Shown piece after piece: positions 47,269 to 56,089 of a stretch of DNA of 64,000 nt; within the stretch, counting starts at the first letter, position 1; the number at the start of each line of letters is the position of its first letter. Under the pieces are notes generated by a model. The model did no database searches and was not told the DNA's origin. It saw only the letters and a list, made by a program, of their open reading frames with translations. Both the position numbers and the translations under genes were made by a program. Location: positions 248,001 through 312,000 of the forward strand of contig NZ_JAAIKO010000007.1 in assembly GCF_016107395.1 (NCBI RefSeq). Direction: 5' to 3'. Source of the stretch: Streptomyces fildesensis (lineage in GTDB: Bacteria > Actinomycetota > Actinomycetes > Streptomycetales > Streptomycetaceae).

Positions 47269-47697
47269 TCAGCGGTAGTACCCCTCGACGACGGCCCGTA
47301 CCTCGTCGAGCAGCGCGGGGCCGTCCTGCGGCACGGGCGGCTGCCCGCTGCCGGGCCTGATGTCCAGGAGCTGTTCGTTGGACAGCGCGAACACCACCCG
47401 CCGCAGCCCCGCCCGCTGGATGACCGCCTCGCACATCTCGCACGGCTGGCAGCTGGTGTACATCGTGGTCTGCGCCGCGGTGGCCGCGTCCAGTTCCTTC
47501 GCGGCCCACCGCGCCAGCTTCAGCTCCGGGTGGGCGGTGATGTCCTGGCCGGTGAGCGTCGTGTTGTGCTCCTCGGCCAGCACCGTCCCGTCCGGTGCTG
47601 CCAGCAGCGACCCGAACGGCGGGTCACCGCCCTCGCGTGCCTTGGCCGCGAGCGCGATGGCCCGCCGGAGGAGGGCGTGGTCGTCGGGTGTGGTCAT
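47269..47697 (-). CDS. Nucleoside/guanine deaminase-like zinc hydrolase
   Basis: 142 residues of the cytidine/deoxycytidylate deaminase superfamily. The zinc site is HPE (in ITAHPELKLARWAA, where most have HAE) and PCxxC (SCQPCEMCEAVIQ). The opening DDHALLRRAIALAAKAREGGDPPFGSLLA is typical of guanine deaminase and tRNA adenosine deaminase-like members. ATG 47697 overlaps the stop of the upstream LLM oxidoreductase by four bases (ATGA), so the two are translationally coupled. The substrate is unknown. Confidence 0.88.
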   Translation of the reverse strand: MTTPDDHALLRRAIALAAKAREGGDPPFGSLLAAPDGTVLAEEHNTTLTGQDITAHPELKLARWAAKELDAATAAQTTMYTSCQPCEMCEAVIQRAGLRRVVFALSNEQLLDIRPGSGQPPVPQDGPALLDEVRAVVEGYYR

Positions 47698-48557
47698 GAC
47701 GGCTCCGTTCTGGTGCGGGGCGGACAGAAGTGCGCGGCGACCGTGGCGAGTGCCTGCCAACTCCCCTGCGGTCGGCAGGTCTCACCGGGGTCGCCGCCGT
47801 AGGTGTCGAGAACTACGGAGTCGGCGCCGAGCAGCCGCAGTTGGTCGAGGTCGTCCATGATCTGGTCGATCGTGCCCTCACCGGCGAGTCGTTCCGGTCC
47901 GCCGACCCGTCCGGCGGTGATCTTCAGAGCGATCCGCGGGGCGAAGGCGGGCACCGGGAGCTGTTGCCCGGCCGCGGACGCCTGCAGCCTGTCGGCGGCT
48001 TCGCGCAGCCACGGCATGGTGCAGCGCAGCGGATGCCACGCGTCGCCGAGCCGCACGGCCCGGCGCAGTCCCGCGTCGCTGTTGCCGCCGACCCACACCG
48101 GGATCCGCCGCGTTCCGTAGGAGGCGGTGTCCGTCCAGGCCGCCCGGATGTCGCGCAGATGGTCGTCAGTGATGCGGCCACGCTGTTCGAACGGGATCCC
48201 GAGGGCCGCGAACTCCTGCCGCGCCCAGCCCACCCCCACGCCGAGGACCAGCCGGCCGCCGCTCAGTTCGTTCAGGTTGGCCGCCATCCGGGCGGTGAGC
48301 AGCGGGTGCCGGTACGGGGCGATGAGGACGGTCGTGCCGAGCCGGATCCGGGTGGTGAGGCCCGCCAGCCACGACAGGGTGGTGAAGGGCTCGTAGAAGG
48401 GTGCCGGGTAGCGCTCGGCGACGTCGGGAGTGATGGCGACGTGGTCCGAGAGCATCAGCAGATCGAAGCCCAGGCCTTCCACGGTCCGGGCCCAGCTCCG
48501 CAGGACTCCCGGGTCGGTGCCGGGGCCGAAATTGAGGATGTTGACGCCGATCTTCAC
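47694..48557 (-). CDS. LLM-class F420-dependent oxidoreductase
   Basis: 287 residues of the luciferase-like barrel: VNILNFGPGTDPGVLRSWARTVEGLGFDLLMLSDHVAI, then RIRLGTTVLIAPYRHPLLTARMAANLNELSGGRLVLGVGVGWARQEF (split by motif) and IPVWVGGNSDAGLRRAVRLGDAWHP. These are typical of F420-dependent members in actinobacteria. The frame opens far upstream, but GTG 48557 gives the family N-terminus VKIGVNILNFG. It is coupled to the deaminase and divergent from an Lrp regulator (94 bases), which probably controls it. Confidence 0.88.
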   Translation of the reverse strand: MKIGVNILNFGPGTDPGVLRSWARTVEGLGFDLLMLSDHVAITPDVAERYPAPFYEPFTTLSWLAGLTTRIRLGTTVLIAPYRHPLLTARMAANLNELSGGRLVLGVGVGWARQEFAALGIPFEQRGRITDDHLRDIRAAWTDTASYGTRRIPVWVGGNSDAGLRRAVRLGDAWHPLRCTMPWLREAADRLQASAAGQQLPVPAFAPRIALKITAGRVGGPERLAGEGTIDQIMDDLDQLRLLGADSVVLDTYGGDPGETCRPQGSWQALATVAAHFCPPRTRTEPS

Positions 48558-48651
48558 AGACCTCAGCCTAGCCAGGCCGCCCGGGCGGCCAGAAGGGATT
48601 CCTCCCTGTTCAGAGGCGGTTCGCCCGTGGATTCGCCGGTAATCTGAGCGG

Positions 48652-49119
48652 ATGACGGAGAGTCTTGACGAGACGGACTGGGCGATCCTCGCGGAGGTCC
48701 AGAAGGACGGCCGGATCGCCTTCACGGAGCTGGCACGGCGGGTGAACCTGAGCGCGTCGGCGACGACGGAACGGGTACGGCGGCTGGAGACGGCCGAGGT
48801 GATCACCGGGTACCGGGCGCAGGTGGACCTGGAGCGGACCGGGTACGGGGTGCTGGCGGTGGTCCGGCTGAAATACCCGGGGACCCGGCACGAGCCGTTG
48901 CACCGGCTGATCGAGGAGCGCCCCGAGATCCTGGAGTGCCTGCGCACCACCGGCGACGACTGCTACGTCCTGAAGGTGGCCACCACATCGATGGCCGACC
49001 TGGAGGAGATCGTCGACGCCCTGGCCCAGTTCGGCAGCACGACCACCAACCTCGTGCTCAGCAGCACCCTGCCGTTCCGCGGCCCGCGAGTGCCCCGGAC
49101 GCGTACCCGGCCGCGCTGA
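48652..49119 (+). CDS. Lrp/AsnC-family transcriptional regulator
   Basis: 155 residues. The HTH is LDETDWAILAEVQKDGRIAFTELARRVNLSASATTERVRRLE (split by motif) and the RAM ligand domain includes VLAVVRLKYPGTRHEPLHRLIEERPEILECLRTTGDDCYVLKV. It is likely to sense an amino acid or related small molecule and control the divergent LLM oxidoreductase/deaminase pair. Confidence 0.92.
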   Translation: MTESLDETDWAILAEVQKDGRIAFTELARRVNLSASATTERVRRLETAEVITGYRAQVDLERTGYGVLAVVRLKYPGTRHEPLHRLIEERPEILECLRTTGDDCYVLKVATTSMADLEEIVDALAQFGSTTTNLVLSSTLPFRGPRVPRTRTRPR

Positions 49120-49208
49120 GGATCGTCCCGGCCGCCACGGGGCTTGCTGACCCGTGGGTGGTGGGCCACGATCAGGCGCGAAGAGATCGCCGTGTGGGAG
49201 GGGTACCC

Positions 49209-49616
49209 GTGTCCGATGTCAAGGCCGAACTCGACCAGTTGATGCGCGCTTTCCTCGGCGCGTTCACCAACACCGCCGGCAGCCGGCCGAACGTCGACGT
49301 CGTCCGTGAGGTGTTCATCCCGCAAGGAATGATCATCAAGAACGTCGGCGCCGAGCCGGTGGTCTACGACCTCGACGCGTTCATCGAGCCCCGGGAGAGG
49401 ATCCTCACCGATGGGACTCTGACCGAGTTCTCCGAGTGGGAGGTCGCCGAGCGGACCGAGATCTTCGGGTCGATCGCGCACCGGTTCAGCGACTACCGCA
49501 AGTCCGGTTTCCTCAACGGCGACTGGTTCGAGGGCTCCGGCCACAAGACCACCCAGTTCATCCGGACGCCCGCCGGCTGGCGCATGAGCTCGATGGCCTG
49601 GGACGACGTGGAGTAG
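49209..49616 (+). CDS. SnoaL/DUF4440-like NTF2-fold protein
   Basis: 135 residues. LDQLMRAFLGAFTNTAG, VREVFIPQGMIIKNVGAEP, FIEPRERILTDGTL-EFSEWEVAERTEIFGSIAHRFSDYRKSGF and GHKTTQFIRTPAGWRMSSMAWDD make up the NTF2-like fold used by SnoaL and DUF4440 proteins. GTG 49209 has GGAGGGG 5 bases upstream. No catalytic residues can be assigned. Confidence 0.8.
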   Translation: MSDVKAELDQLMRAFLGAFTNTAGSRPNVDVVREVFIPQGMIIKNVGAEPVVYDLDAFIEPRERILTDGTLTEFSEWEVAERTEIFGSIAHRFSDYRKSGFLNGDWFEGSGHKTTQFIRTPAGWRMSSMAWDDVE

Positions 49617-49678
49617 AGGACGTCCGGGGCTCGGGCCTTGCTCCAGAAGGGCCAGGCCCCCGGACCCACGGGTTTCCC

Positions 49679-50170
49679 TCAGCTCGCCGCTTGCTTCACG
49701 AGCGCGCCGATCCGCGCCTCGTCGGTGGCGCTCAGCTCCCTCAAGGCGTAGGACGTCGGCCACATGGCGCCTTCGTCGAGGTTGGCCTTGTCGCTGAAGC
49801 CGAACGTCGCGTACCTCGCGCTGAACTTCTGCGCGCTCTGGAAGAAGCAGACGACCTTGCCGTCCTTGGCGTACGCGGGCATCCCGTACCAGAGCTTCGG
49901 TGCGAGGTCCGGCGCACTTCCCTTGACGACCGCATGGATCCGTTCGGCCATCACCCGGTCCGAGTCCTCCATTTCGGCGATCTTCGCGACCACGGCGGCT
50001 TCCTCCTCCGCCGCCTTCTCGGCGCGCGATCCGCGGCGCGCGGACGCCTTCAGCTCCTTGGCGCGCTCCTTCATCGCATCGCGTTCCTCGGCGGTGAATC
50101 CCTCGAAGCTCTTGTCGGTCCCGGTGGTGCTCTTGGCGGTGGTGCTGGCGGGCTTCTGCGTGTCCTTCAT
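49679..50170 (-). CDS. DUF1801 (YdhG-like) protein
   Basis: 163 residues. A charged Lys/Ala/Glu N-terminus (about 1-75) precedes the DUF1801 core: RVMAERIHAVVKGSAPDLAPKLWYGMPAYAKDGKVVCFFQSA (split by motif) and YATFGFSDKANLDEGAMWPTSYALREL. The family fold is related to the frataxin-like iron-chaperone FrnE/YdhG group; function is unproven. ATG 50170 has AGGAGG 9 bases upstream. It follows the AhpD-like gene on the same strand. Confidence 0.85.
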   Translation of the reverse strand: MKDTQKPASTTAKSTTGTDKSFEGFTAEERDAMKERAKELKASARRGSRAEKAAEEEAAVVAKIAEMEDSDRVMAERIHAVVKGSAPDLAPKLWYGMPAYAKDGKVVCFFQSAQKFSARYATFGFSDKANLDEGAMWPTSYALRELSATDEARIGALVKQAAS

Positions 50171-50293
50171 GGTGGATTTCCTCCTGGTACGTGATGTGAT
50201 GGATGGCATCGTCATGCTAAGGAGCCGCCGCGGTGGCGGCTCCTCCGAAACCGGCGTTCACGGGGCCACTCACCCCTGGGGCCCCGGGTCGGG

Positions 50294-50321
50294 CGGCCGG
50301 CGGGTCCGTGCCCGCCGGCCG
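50294..50321 (-). terminator. Terminator after the AhpD-like gene
   Basis: 11-bp perfect stem (CGGCCGGCGGG and complement) with a 6-base loop, 14 bases after the AhpD-like stop. A second 9-bp hairpin (GGAGCCGCC, loop GCGGT) is at 50221-50243. Confidence 0.7.
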
Positions 50322-50334
50322 GGGCCGGTGCCCG

Positions 50335-50790
50335 TCATCCCCACGCGCCGGCGATCTGACGGGTCGTGGCGTTGAGCCGGTTGAACATGTTGGTGACGCC
50401 GATCATCAGGACGATCGCGGCCAGCTGCTTCTCGTCGAAGTAGGTGGCGGCCGTGTCCCAGACCTCGTCGCTCACCGGGTCGGGAGTGTCGGCCAGCCGC
50501 GTCGCGGCCTCGGCCAGCGCGAGGGCCGCCCGCTCCTCGTCGGTGAAGTACGGGGCTTCCCTCCAGGCGACGACCGTGGCCAGCCGCTCATCGCTCACTC
50601 CGGCCTTGCGGGCCGTCTTGGCGCCGCCGTCGACGCAGGCGCTGCAGCCGTTGATCTGGCTGACCCGCAGATGCACCAGCTCCAGCGTCTGACCGTCCAC
50701 CCCGCCGGAGTGCACGGCCTTGAAGATCTGCTGGATGGGCTGCATCGCGTCGGACAGGACGACGGCGGGGTTCTGCATACGGGACTGCAT
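50335..50790 (-). CDS. AhpD-like carboxymuconolactone decarboxylase family protein
   Basis: 151 residues. LELVHLRVSQINGCSACVDGGAKTARKAG carries the CxxC peroxidatic/resolving pair and the AhpD-like helix; the C-terminus is FDEKQLAAIVLMIGVTNMFNRLNA. These proteins reduce peroxides or act as redox adaptors. ATG 50790 has GAGGAG 9 bases upstream. The upstream region is shared with the divergent NB-ARC regulator. Confidence 0.92.
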   Translation of the reverse strand: MQSRMQNPAVVLSDAMQPIQQIFKAVHSGGVDGQTLELVHLRVSQINGCSACVDGGAKTARKAGVSDERLATVVAWREAPYFTDEERAALALAEAATRLADTPDPVSDEVWDTAATYFDEKQLAAIVLMIGVTNMFNRLNATTRQIAGAWG

Positions 50791-50977
50791 CTCGGTCTGC
50801 TCCTCGTGTTGTTCGGTGCCCCGTTCTCCCCGGGGCGTGACTCCATAACAGCCGTTCCGGCCTTCTACGACGACGGCGATGGGACGCTCTGGGACAGCTG
50901 GAACAGCCTTGACCAGCGGAGAAACGGCCCGTAATACTTCGGCCGGGGCGGGACAGCGAAGCGGGGGAACGGTGGAC

Positions 50978-53428
50978 ATGGAACAGCGAACAGCGCAGGC
51001 CGACCCACAGGACGAACTGGCCGCCCGACTGCGCCTGCTCCAGGAGCTGTCCGGGCTCGGCGTCCGGGCTCTCGCGAAGGACGCAGGCCTCAGCTCCTCG
51101 TCGCTGTCGCGCTACCTCAGCGGACAGACCGTGCCGCCCTGGCCTGCGGTGATCGCCCTCTGCCGGCTCGTCAAGCGCGACCCCCGCCCGCTGCGGCCCC
51201 TGTGGGAACGGTCCTCGAACCCGTTGCCCGCGCCCCCGAAGGCCAGCCGGCTGGTCCCGCCGAAGCCCCGCAATGATCTGCCGCGCGACGTACCGGACTT
51301 CACCGGACGCGAGGCCCAACTCTCGGCCGTGCTCGCCGCGGTGGACAGCCATCAGGTGGTCGCCGTCGACGGTATGGCGGGCGTCGGCAAGACCTGTCTG
51401 GCGGTGCATGCCGCGCACCGGCTCACCGACCGGTACCCGGACGCCCAGCTCTATGTGGACCTGCACGGATTCACCGAGGGCCGGGAGCCGTTCGATCCCG
51501 GCTCGGTCCTGCGGATGCTGCTCGGCGCGCTCGGCGTCCCGTCCGAGAGGGTCCCGCAGGAGGGCGTGGAACAGCTGGCCGCCTGCTGGCGGTCGGAGCT
51601 CGCCGGCCGGCGGGCCGTCATCGTCCTCGACAACGCCGCCGACGCCGACCAGGTCCGCCCGCTGCTGCCCGGCGCCGGCCCCTCCGTGGCCCTGATCACG
51701 AGCCGCAACCGGCTGCTGGGCCTGGACGAGGTGCCCCCGGTGTCGCTGGACGTGCTGAGTCCGGAGGAGAGCGCGGAGCTGCTGGCCCGCGCCAGCGGTG
51801 ACCCCAGCGGCCCCGACGGGCGGCTGGCCCGCGATCCGCAGTCCGCCGCCGAGGTGCTGCGGCTGTGCGGCCATCTGCCGCTGGCCCTGCGGCTGGCCGC
51901 GGCCCGGCTGCGGCACCGGCCCGGCTGGACGGTCGGCATCCTCGTGGAGCGGCTGTCGGAGGGCGCGACCGAGTTCGACACCGCGTTCGCCATGTCCGTA
52001 CGGCAGTTGGACCGGGCCCAGGCCCGCCTGTTCCGGATGCTGGGCCTGCTGCCCGGGACCGCCTTCGACGAGTACGTGGCGGCGGCCCTGGCGGACGTGC
52101 CGCTGCACAGCGCCAGGGAGATGCTGGAGGACCTGCTCGACGCGCACCTGGTCCAGCAGCCGGCGACGGGCCGCTACCGGCTGCACGACCTGGTGCACCA
52201 GCACGCCCGCCGGGCATGCGAACAGCAGGACTCGCCGGCCGAGCGGGAACGGGCGCTGGGCCGCTTCCTCGACTACTACGTGCACGCGGCGGCCGCCGCC
52301 GACGCCGCGCTGCCGGTCCTGTCGCCCGGCCGCCCGGCCTCCGCGGGCCGGCCGCCGGCCGCCCTGCCGCAGTTCGCGGACAAGCACGCGGCCCTCGCCT
52401 GGCTCACCTCGGAGTACGAAACGCTGATCGCCGTCTTCGAGACAGCGGTCGCCATCGGAGCCGATGTGCATGTGAGCGAGCTGCCGCGCTTCCTGCGGGC
52501 GTACTTCGCGCGGCGCTGCGGCACGACGCACCTCAACTTCCTCTTCGAGCGGTCGCTGGCCGCCGCGCAGCGCCTGGGCGATCCGCTGCAACTGGCCGAG
52601 GCGCACAGCGACCTGGGCTTCGCGCGCTACAACGCGGGCCGGATGGCGGAGGCGGGCGCCGCGTACGAGGCGGCCGAACTGGGGCTGTCCCGGACCGGGG
52701 ACGTACGGTCGGAGGCCGAACTGGCCATGCGCCGCGGTTATCTGAGGTCGGACGAGGGCCATGTCGACGAGCCGCTCGAACTCTTCAGGCTGGCGGGGAA
52801 GTTGTACGAGGAGGCGGGTTGCCCGACGGGGGCGGCCCACGCGGCCGCGTCGGAGGCCTGGGCGATGCTGCAGCTGGGACACCGCGACCAGGCGGCGCAG
52901 CGGGCCCGCGAAGTGCTCGACATTCCCCACGCGGACCCGTCCTGGCCGCCCACGCTGACGGCTCGGATCACCCTCGGCGTGGCCATCGCCGGCGAGGCAC
53001 CCGACGAGGCGGCGGAGCACCTGCACCAGGCACTGGCCCTGGCCCGTGAGGACGGGCACATGAACAACGAGGCGTGGTGCCTCAACTGCCTGGGCGTCGC
53101 GCTGCGGCAGATGGGCCGCTACGAGGAGGCGCTGGCCAGCCACCGGGAGGCGTTCGCGCTGCTGGACGAGTTGTTCGAGGAACACTGGAAGATCCATTTC
53201 CTCAACGGCTACGGCGAGACCTGCCGGCTCGCAGGCCTCCCCGACGAGGCCCTGCGGCTGCACCGGCAGGCACTGGAGCTGGCCCCGAAACTGGGATACC
53301 GGTCCGAGGAGGCGCTGGCTCACGAGGGCATCGCGATCGTGCTGGACGCAACGGATCCGGCGGCGGCCGCCGAGCACCGCGCGGCGGGTGAGGCCGTCCT
53401 GCGGGAACTCAATCCCGGGGCTTACTGA
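50978..53428 (+). CDS. XRE-HTH / NB-ARC / TPR regulator
   Basis: 816 residues. An N-terminal XRE HTH (LRLLQELSGLGVRALAKDAGLSSSSLSRYLSG) is followed by a linker and an NB-ARC STAND ATPase: FTGREAQLSAVL, Walker A GMAGVGKTCLAVHAA, Walker B AVIVLDNAADADQV, and GHLPLALRLAAARL. The long C-terminal TPR region holds many helix pairs with AEAHSDLGFARYNAGRMAEAGAAYEAA and GRYEEALASHREAF. It is probably an AfsR/SARP-like switch that oligomerises on ligand sensing. ATG 50978 is chosen; the GTG two codons earlier (50972) has better spacing to GGGGG and is possible. The target genes are not identifiable. Confidence 0.9.
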   Translation: MEQRTAQADPQDELAARLRLLQELSGLGVRALAKDAGLSSSSLSRYLSGQTVPPWPAVIALCRLVKRDPRPLRPLWERSSNPLPAPPKASRLVPPKPRNDLPRDVPDFTGREAQLSAVLAAVDSHQVVAVDGMAGVGKTCLAVHAAHRLTDRYPDAQLYVDLHGFTEGREPFDPGSVLRMLLGALGVPSERVPQEGVEQLAACWRSELAGRRAVIVLDNAADADQVRPLLPGAGPSVALITSRNRLLGLDEVPPVSLDVLSPEESAELLARASGDPSGPDGRLARDPQSAAEVLRLCGHLPLALRLAAARLRHRPGWTVGILVERLSEGATEFDTAFAMSVRQLDRAQARLFRMLGLLPGTAFDEYVAAALADVPLHSAREMLEDLLDAHLVQQPATGRYRLHDLVHQHARRACEQQDSPAERERALGRFLDYYVHAAAAADAALPVLSPGRPASAGRPPAALPQFADKHAALAWLTSEYETLIAVFETAVAIGADVHVSELPRFLRAYFARRCGTTHLNFLFERSLAAAQRLGDPLQLAEAHSDLGFARYNAGRMAEAGAAYEAAELGLSRTGDVRSEAELAMRRGYLRSDEGHVDEPLELFRLAGKLYEEAGCPTGAAHAAASEAWAMLQLGHRDQAAQRAREVLDIPHADPSWPPTLTARITLGVAIAGEAPDEAAEHLHQALALAREDGHMNNEAWCLNCLGVALRQMGRYEEALASHREAFALLDELFEEHWKIHFLNGYGETCRLAGLPDEALRLHRQALELAPKLGYRSEEALAHEGIAIVLDATDPAAAAEHRAAGEAVLRELNPGAY

Positions 53429-53455
53429 TCGTTCCCCCTACTGCGCCCGTGACGC

Positions 53456-53640
53456 TCACAGAGGTGGTCCGTCTCCCTCTTGTTCCTGGTGGGAGCAGCG
53501 GCGGTCCCGGTGCGGGACGACGGGACGCAGCGGAAAGCCGTGCTCGGCGGTGAGTGATTCACCGTTGCGGTGGGTCACGAGGATCGTGCGGTCGGAGGTG
53601 AAGTCGGCGAGCCGGAGATTGGCGCTGTACTCGCAGGATG
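53456..53640 (-). pseudogene. C-terminal fragment of a sulfite oxidase-like molybdopterin oxidoreductase
   Basis: On the minus strand, EYSANLRLADFTSDRTILVTH and RNGESLTAEHGFPLRPVVPH match the Moco-binding end of sulfite-oxidase/YuiH-type enzymes (NLPL--F---LLVTH-DGEPL--EHG-PLRLVVPHLYAWK). The similarity stops at RPVVPH, where the next expected residues (LYAWKS-KWV) are replaced by unrelated sequence. Both ends of the gene are gone. Confidence 0.6.
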
Positions 53641-53679
53641 CCTTGCAGATGGCAGACAGGTCGGCAGTCGGGCGGCCGA

Positions 53680-53994
53680 TCAGTAGACGTCGCGGACGTA
53701 CCGCTTGTCGGACGCCAACTGCCGGACGTACGCGGCGGCCGACTGCCCGTCCATGCCGCCGTGTGCCGCGACGATCTGCCGCAGCGTCCGGCCGACGTCC
53801 TTGGCCATGCGACCCGCGTCGCCGCAGACGGAGAAGTGGGCGCCGTCCTGGAGCCCTTCGTGCAGAGCCGCCCGAAGTTCGTCGGGTGCTTCCTGTCCCC
53901 GGAGACCTTCGCGACGGTTCGCCTGCCGGTGGAGGCGTCCCGCCCGATGTCGAGCACGACGCCGCAGCCGACCCTGACACCGGTACCGCTGCAC
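53680..53994 (-). pseudogene. Nitrate reductase / P450-reductase-type fusion gene with large internal deletion
   Basis: One end (minus strand, about 53960-53840) reads VGCGVVLD, then VSGDRKHPTNFGRLCTKG, the N-terminal Fe-S/Moco motif of assimilatory nitrate reductases. It then changes frame into LQDGAHFSVCGDAGRMAKDV and SAAAYVRQLASDKRYVRDVY before a stop, the extreme C-terminus of NADPH-P450-reductase-type flavoproteins. In streptomycetes these are the two ends of one bifunctional protein of well over 1000 residues. The middle is missing and the N-terminal cysteines are degraded. Confidence 0.65.
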
Positions 53995-54030
53995 CAGGCC
54001 GGGTCCCGGTCCCAGGAGTGCGGTCTCCCG

Positions 54031-54185
54031 CTACGGAGCCTTGTGGGAACCGTGCAGCTCCCACTCCCACAGCGCCTCGCACAGCAGGTCCAGTCCCTGG
54101 CGCAGGTGACGCCGGTAGGTTCCGTACGGCAGGCCGAGGCGGCGGCCTCCTGGGTGGGCGCGCCGGAGAAGTAGCTCGCCGTCAG
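54031..54185 (-). pseudogene. Frameshifted C-terminal HTH piece of the upstream ATPase gene
   Basis: Directly after the stop at 54182, another frame reads ALTASYFSGAPTQEAAA, and a third frame reads LGLPYGTYRRHLRQGLDLL then CEALWEWELHGSHKAP before a stop at 54031. These match the usual C-terminal HTH of this ATPase family (TASYF---PTQEAAA--LGLPF-TYRRHL--G). Two separate indels are needed to join them, so this is decay and not one sequencing error. Confidence 0.65.
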
Positions 54186-56089
54186 GGCTCGCGGGCCCGC
54201 ACTCCGCGCGGATCGCGGGCGAGGTCGTCGGTGGCCTGGCGCAGCAGGGCGCGCAGTTCCTCGACGGGGTCGGCGAAGTCGGCCGCCAGACGGGCGCGCA
54301 TCAGGGCACAGGCCGCGAAGGCGCCAGGGTCGCGCCAGTGCGACAGGGCTTCGCGTACGGCCTGGTCGAACGCGCTCCGCGAGCCGTGCGGTGGTCCGGA
54401 CTCGGCAGGCACGCCGGGGGCCGATATGAAGCGGCCGATCCAGGCCTCGACGGACACCTGTCGCCAGTCGACGCCGAACAGCCCGTAGGTGTGCTCACCG
54501 ACCAGCGGTCGCGCACCGGTGTCGGCGAGGCTGCCCCTGACGCGCTCGGCCCAGGTGTCGGCGTCGCGCCAGACGGCGAAGCCGTAGGCGCGGCCGCGGG
54601 CGCGGGCGGCCTCCGCCTGGGCGCGGGAACTGCTCAGGTCGATGACGCGCGAGGGGATCTGGTACCGCTCGGGGTAGATCGAGAAGCGGCTCACGCCGAT
54701 GTGATCGCCGGGGCTCACCGGCGCCGTGGCGTCGGTGTACGCCCAGGCGGCCGCGACCACGGGATCGGTGGCCAGGTCCTGGGGGTCGGGAGGGGCCGGC
54801 AGGGCGAGTCGGGCCGTGAACGCCACGATCCGGCCCGTGTTCACCAGACGGTAGACGCTGAACGCCTGCGGCTGACGCCGCGCCCAGTAGCGGACCAGCT
54901 CCGCGGATTCCGGGCCCTCGGTCTCCTCGGCCATGCGCAGTACGGTGTCGAGGTCGTCCGCGTGCAGCGGACGGTCGTGCACCTCGTCCTCGCGGGACCA
55001 CGTGCGCAGCCGCGCCAGGAGCTCCACCTCACGGAAGAGGTAGAAGAGTTCGTCGGTGACCGTCCAGACCCGCTCCTCGGGTGCCTCGCGCAGCAGGCGC
55101 ATGTACTCCTCCGCCAGCCGCAGGCGCATCGTCAGGAAGGCGTTGGGTGCCCGCCAGCGCAGGTCGGCGGCGAGGGTCTCACGTGCGGCGTCGTGCGGGT
55201 GAACCCCCCGGTGCGTGGACTCCATGAAGGGCAACTCCCGCAGCCAGCCGAACAGCAGATGGTTGTCCTCCTCGGGCAGCACCGCGGCCAGCAGCTCCTC
55301 GGAGGTCGAATGCGCCTGTGCCACCACCTCCAGGGCACGGCGGTGAGCCGCCGTCGGCACCTCTCCGATCAGCCCCGCCAACAGGGTGCGCAGGACGTCG
55401 CCCGAGGGCGACCACGTCTCCTCCCTGCTCCAGCCCGTCGAGTCCGCCGCCGCCGCGAGGGACAGGGCCAGCGGGTTGCCTCCGGCGAAGCGCAGCACCA
55501 GGTCCCGCAGTTCGGGCCGGATCCGCGCCGCGACCAGCACGCTCCGGGCCTGCTCCGCGGAGAACGGCTCCAGTTCGGCCACGTGCAGGAGCCCGGCCCA
55601 GGCGGGATCGGAGCTCCACTGCGGCTGCGGCGCGAGCCGGCCGCCCAGGACGACCAGGGCGCCGTCCGCGGCGCGCGGCAGGAAGTGGTGCCACAGCCAG
55701 CTCTCCAGCCATTGGCAGTGCTCGAAGGAGTCCACGAACAGGACCGTGCCGGCGACGTCCAGGAACGGGGCGGCCGCGCGCTCGAAGTCGGCCGGATCCC
55801 GGCCGACGAATCGGCCGTCCAGTTCGACGAGCAGCCGGCCCGCCTTACGGGCATGGTCCGCCAGCCGGCGCAGCAGCGTCGACTTCCCGATGCCACCCGG
55901 CCCGAACACGTAGAACGCGAACGGCGCCTGCGGATCGCAGGCCAAGGCCGCCGCGAAGCGCGCGAGTTCCTCGTCCCGGCCGATGAAGGCCTGTACTCGC
56001 GCGCTCGCCACCTCGATCGTGAACGTGGCGCTCCCCCAGATCCGGGCCGGGGTGGGCCTGTCGGACGGCGGCACCACGTGGGTGGTCAA
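54182..56089 (-). CDS. AAA/STAND ATP-binding regulator, C-terminally frameshifted
   Basis: 635 codons open. FIGRDEELARFAAAL, Walker A VFGPGGIGKSTLLRRLA, Walker B TVLFVDSFEHCQWLESWL and RFAGGNPLALSLAAAA define a NACHT/AAA-16-type ATPase with a long helical sensor region. The family normally ends in an HTH, which is present downstream but out of frame (54031-54185). At the other end, the first roughly 25 codons (MTTHVVPPSDRPTPARIW...) are antisense to an MFS gene fragment, and conserved sequence starts only at about 55985. The true start has therefore probably been lost. Probably non-functional. Confidence 0.7.
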   Translation of the reverse strand: MTTHVVPPSDRPTPARIWGSATFTIEVASARVQAFIGRDEELARFAAALACDPQAPFAFYVFGPGGIGKSTLLRRLADHARKAGRLLVELDGRFVGRDPADFERAAAPFLDVAGTVLFVDSFEHCQWLESWLWHHFLPRAADGALVVLGGRLAPQPQWSSDPAWAGLLHVAELEPFSAEQARSVLVAARIRPELRDLVLRFAGGNPLALSLAAAADSTGWSREETWSPSGDVLRTLLAGLIGEVPTAAHRRALEVVAQAHSTSEELLAAVLPEEDNHLLFGWLRELPFMESTHRGVHPHDAARETLAADLRWRAPNAFLTMRLRLAEEYMRLLREAPEERVWTVTDELFYLFREVELLARLRTWSREDEVHDRPLHADDLDTVLRMAEETEGPESAELVRYWARRQPQAFSVYRLVNTGRIVAFTARLALPAPPDPQDLATDPVVAAAWAYTDATAPVSPGDHIGVSRFSIYPERYQIPSRVIDLSSSRAQAEAARARGRAYGFAVWRDADTWAERVRGSLADTGARPLVGEHTYGLFGVDWRQVSVEAWIGRFISAPGVPAESGPPHGSRSAFDQAVREALSHWRDPGAFAACALMRARLAADFADPVEELRALLRQATDDLARDPRGVRAREP

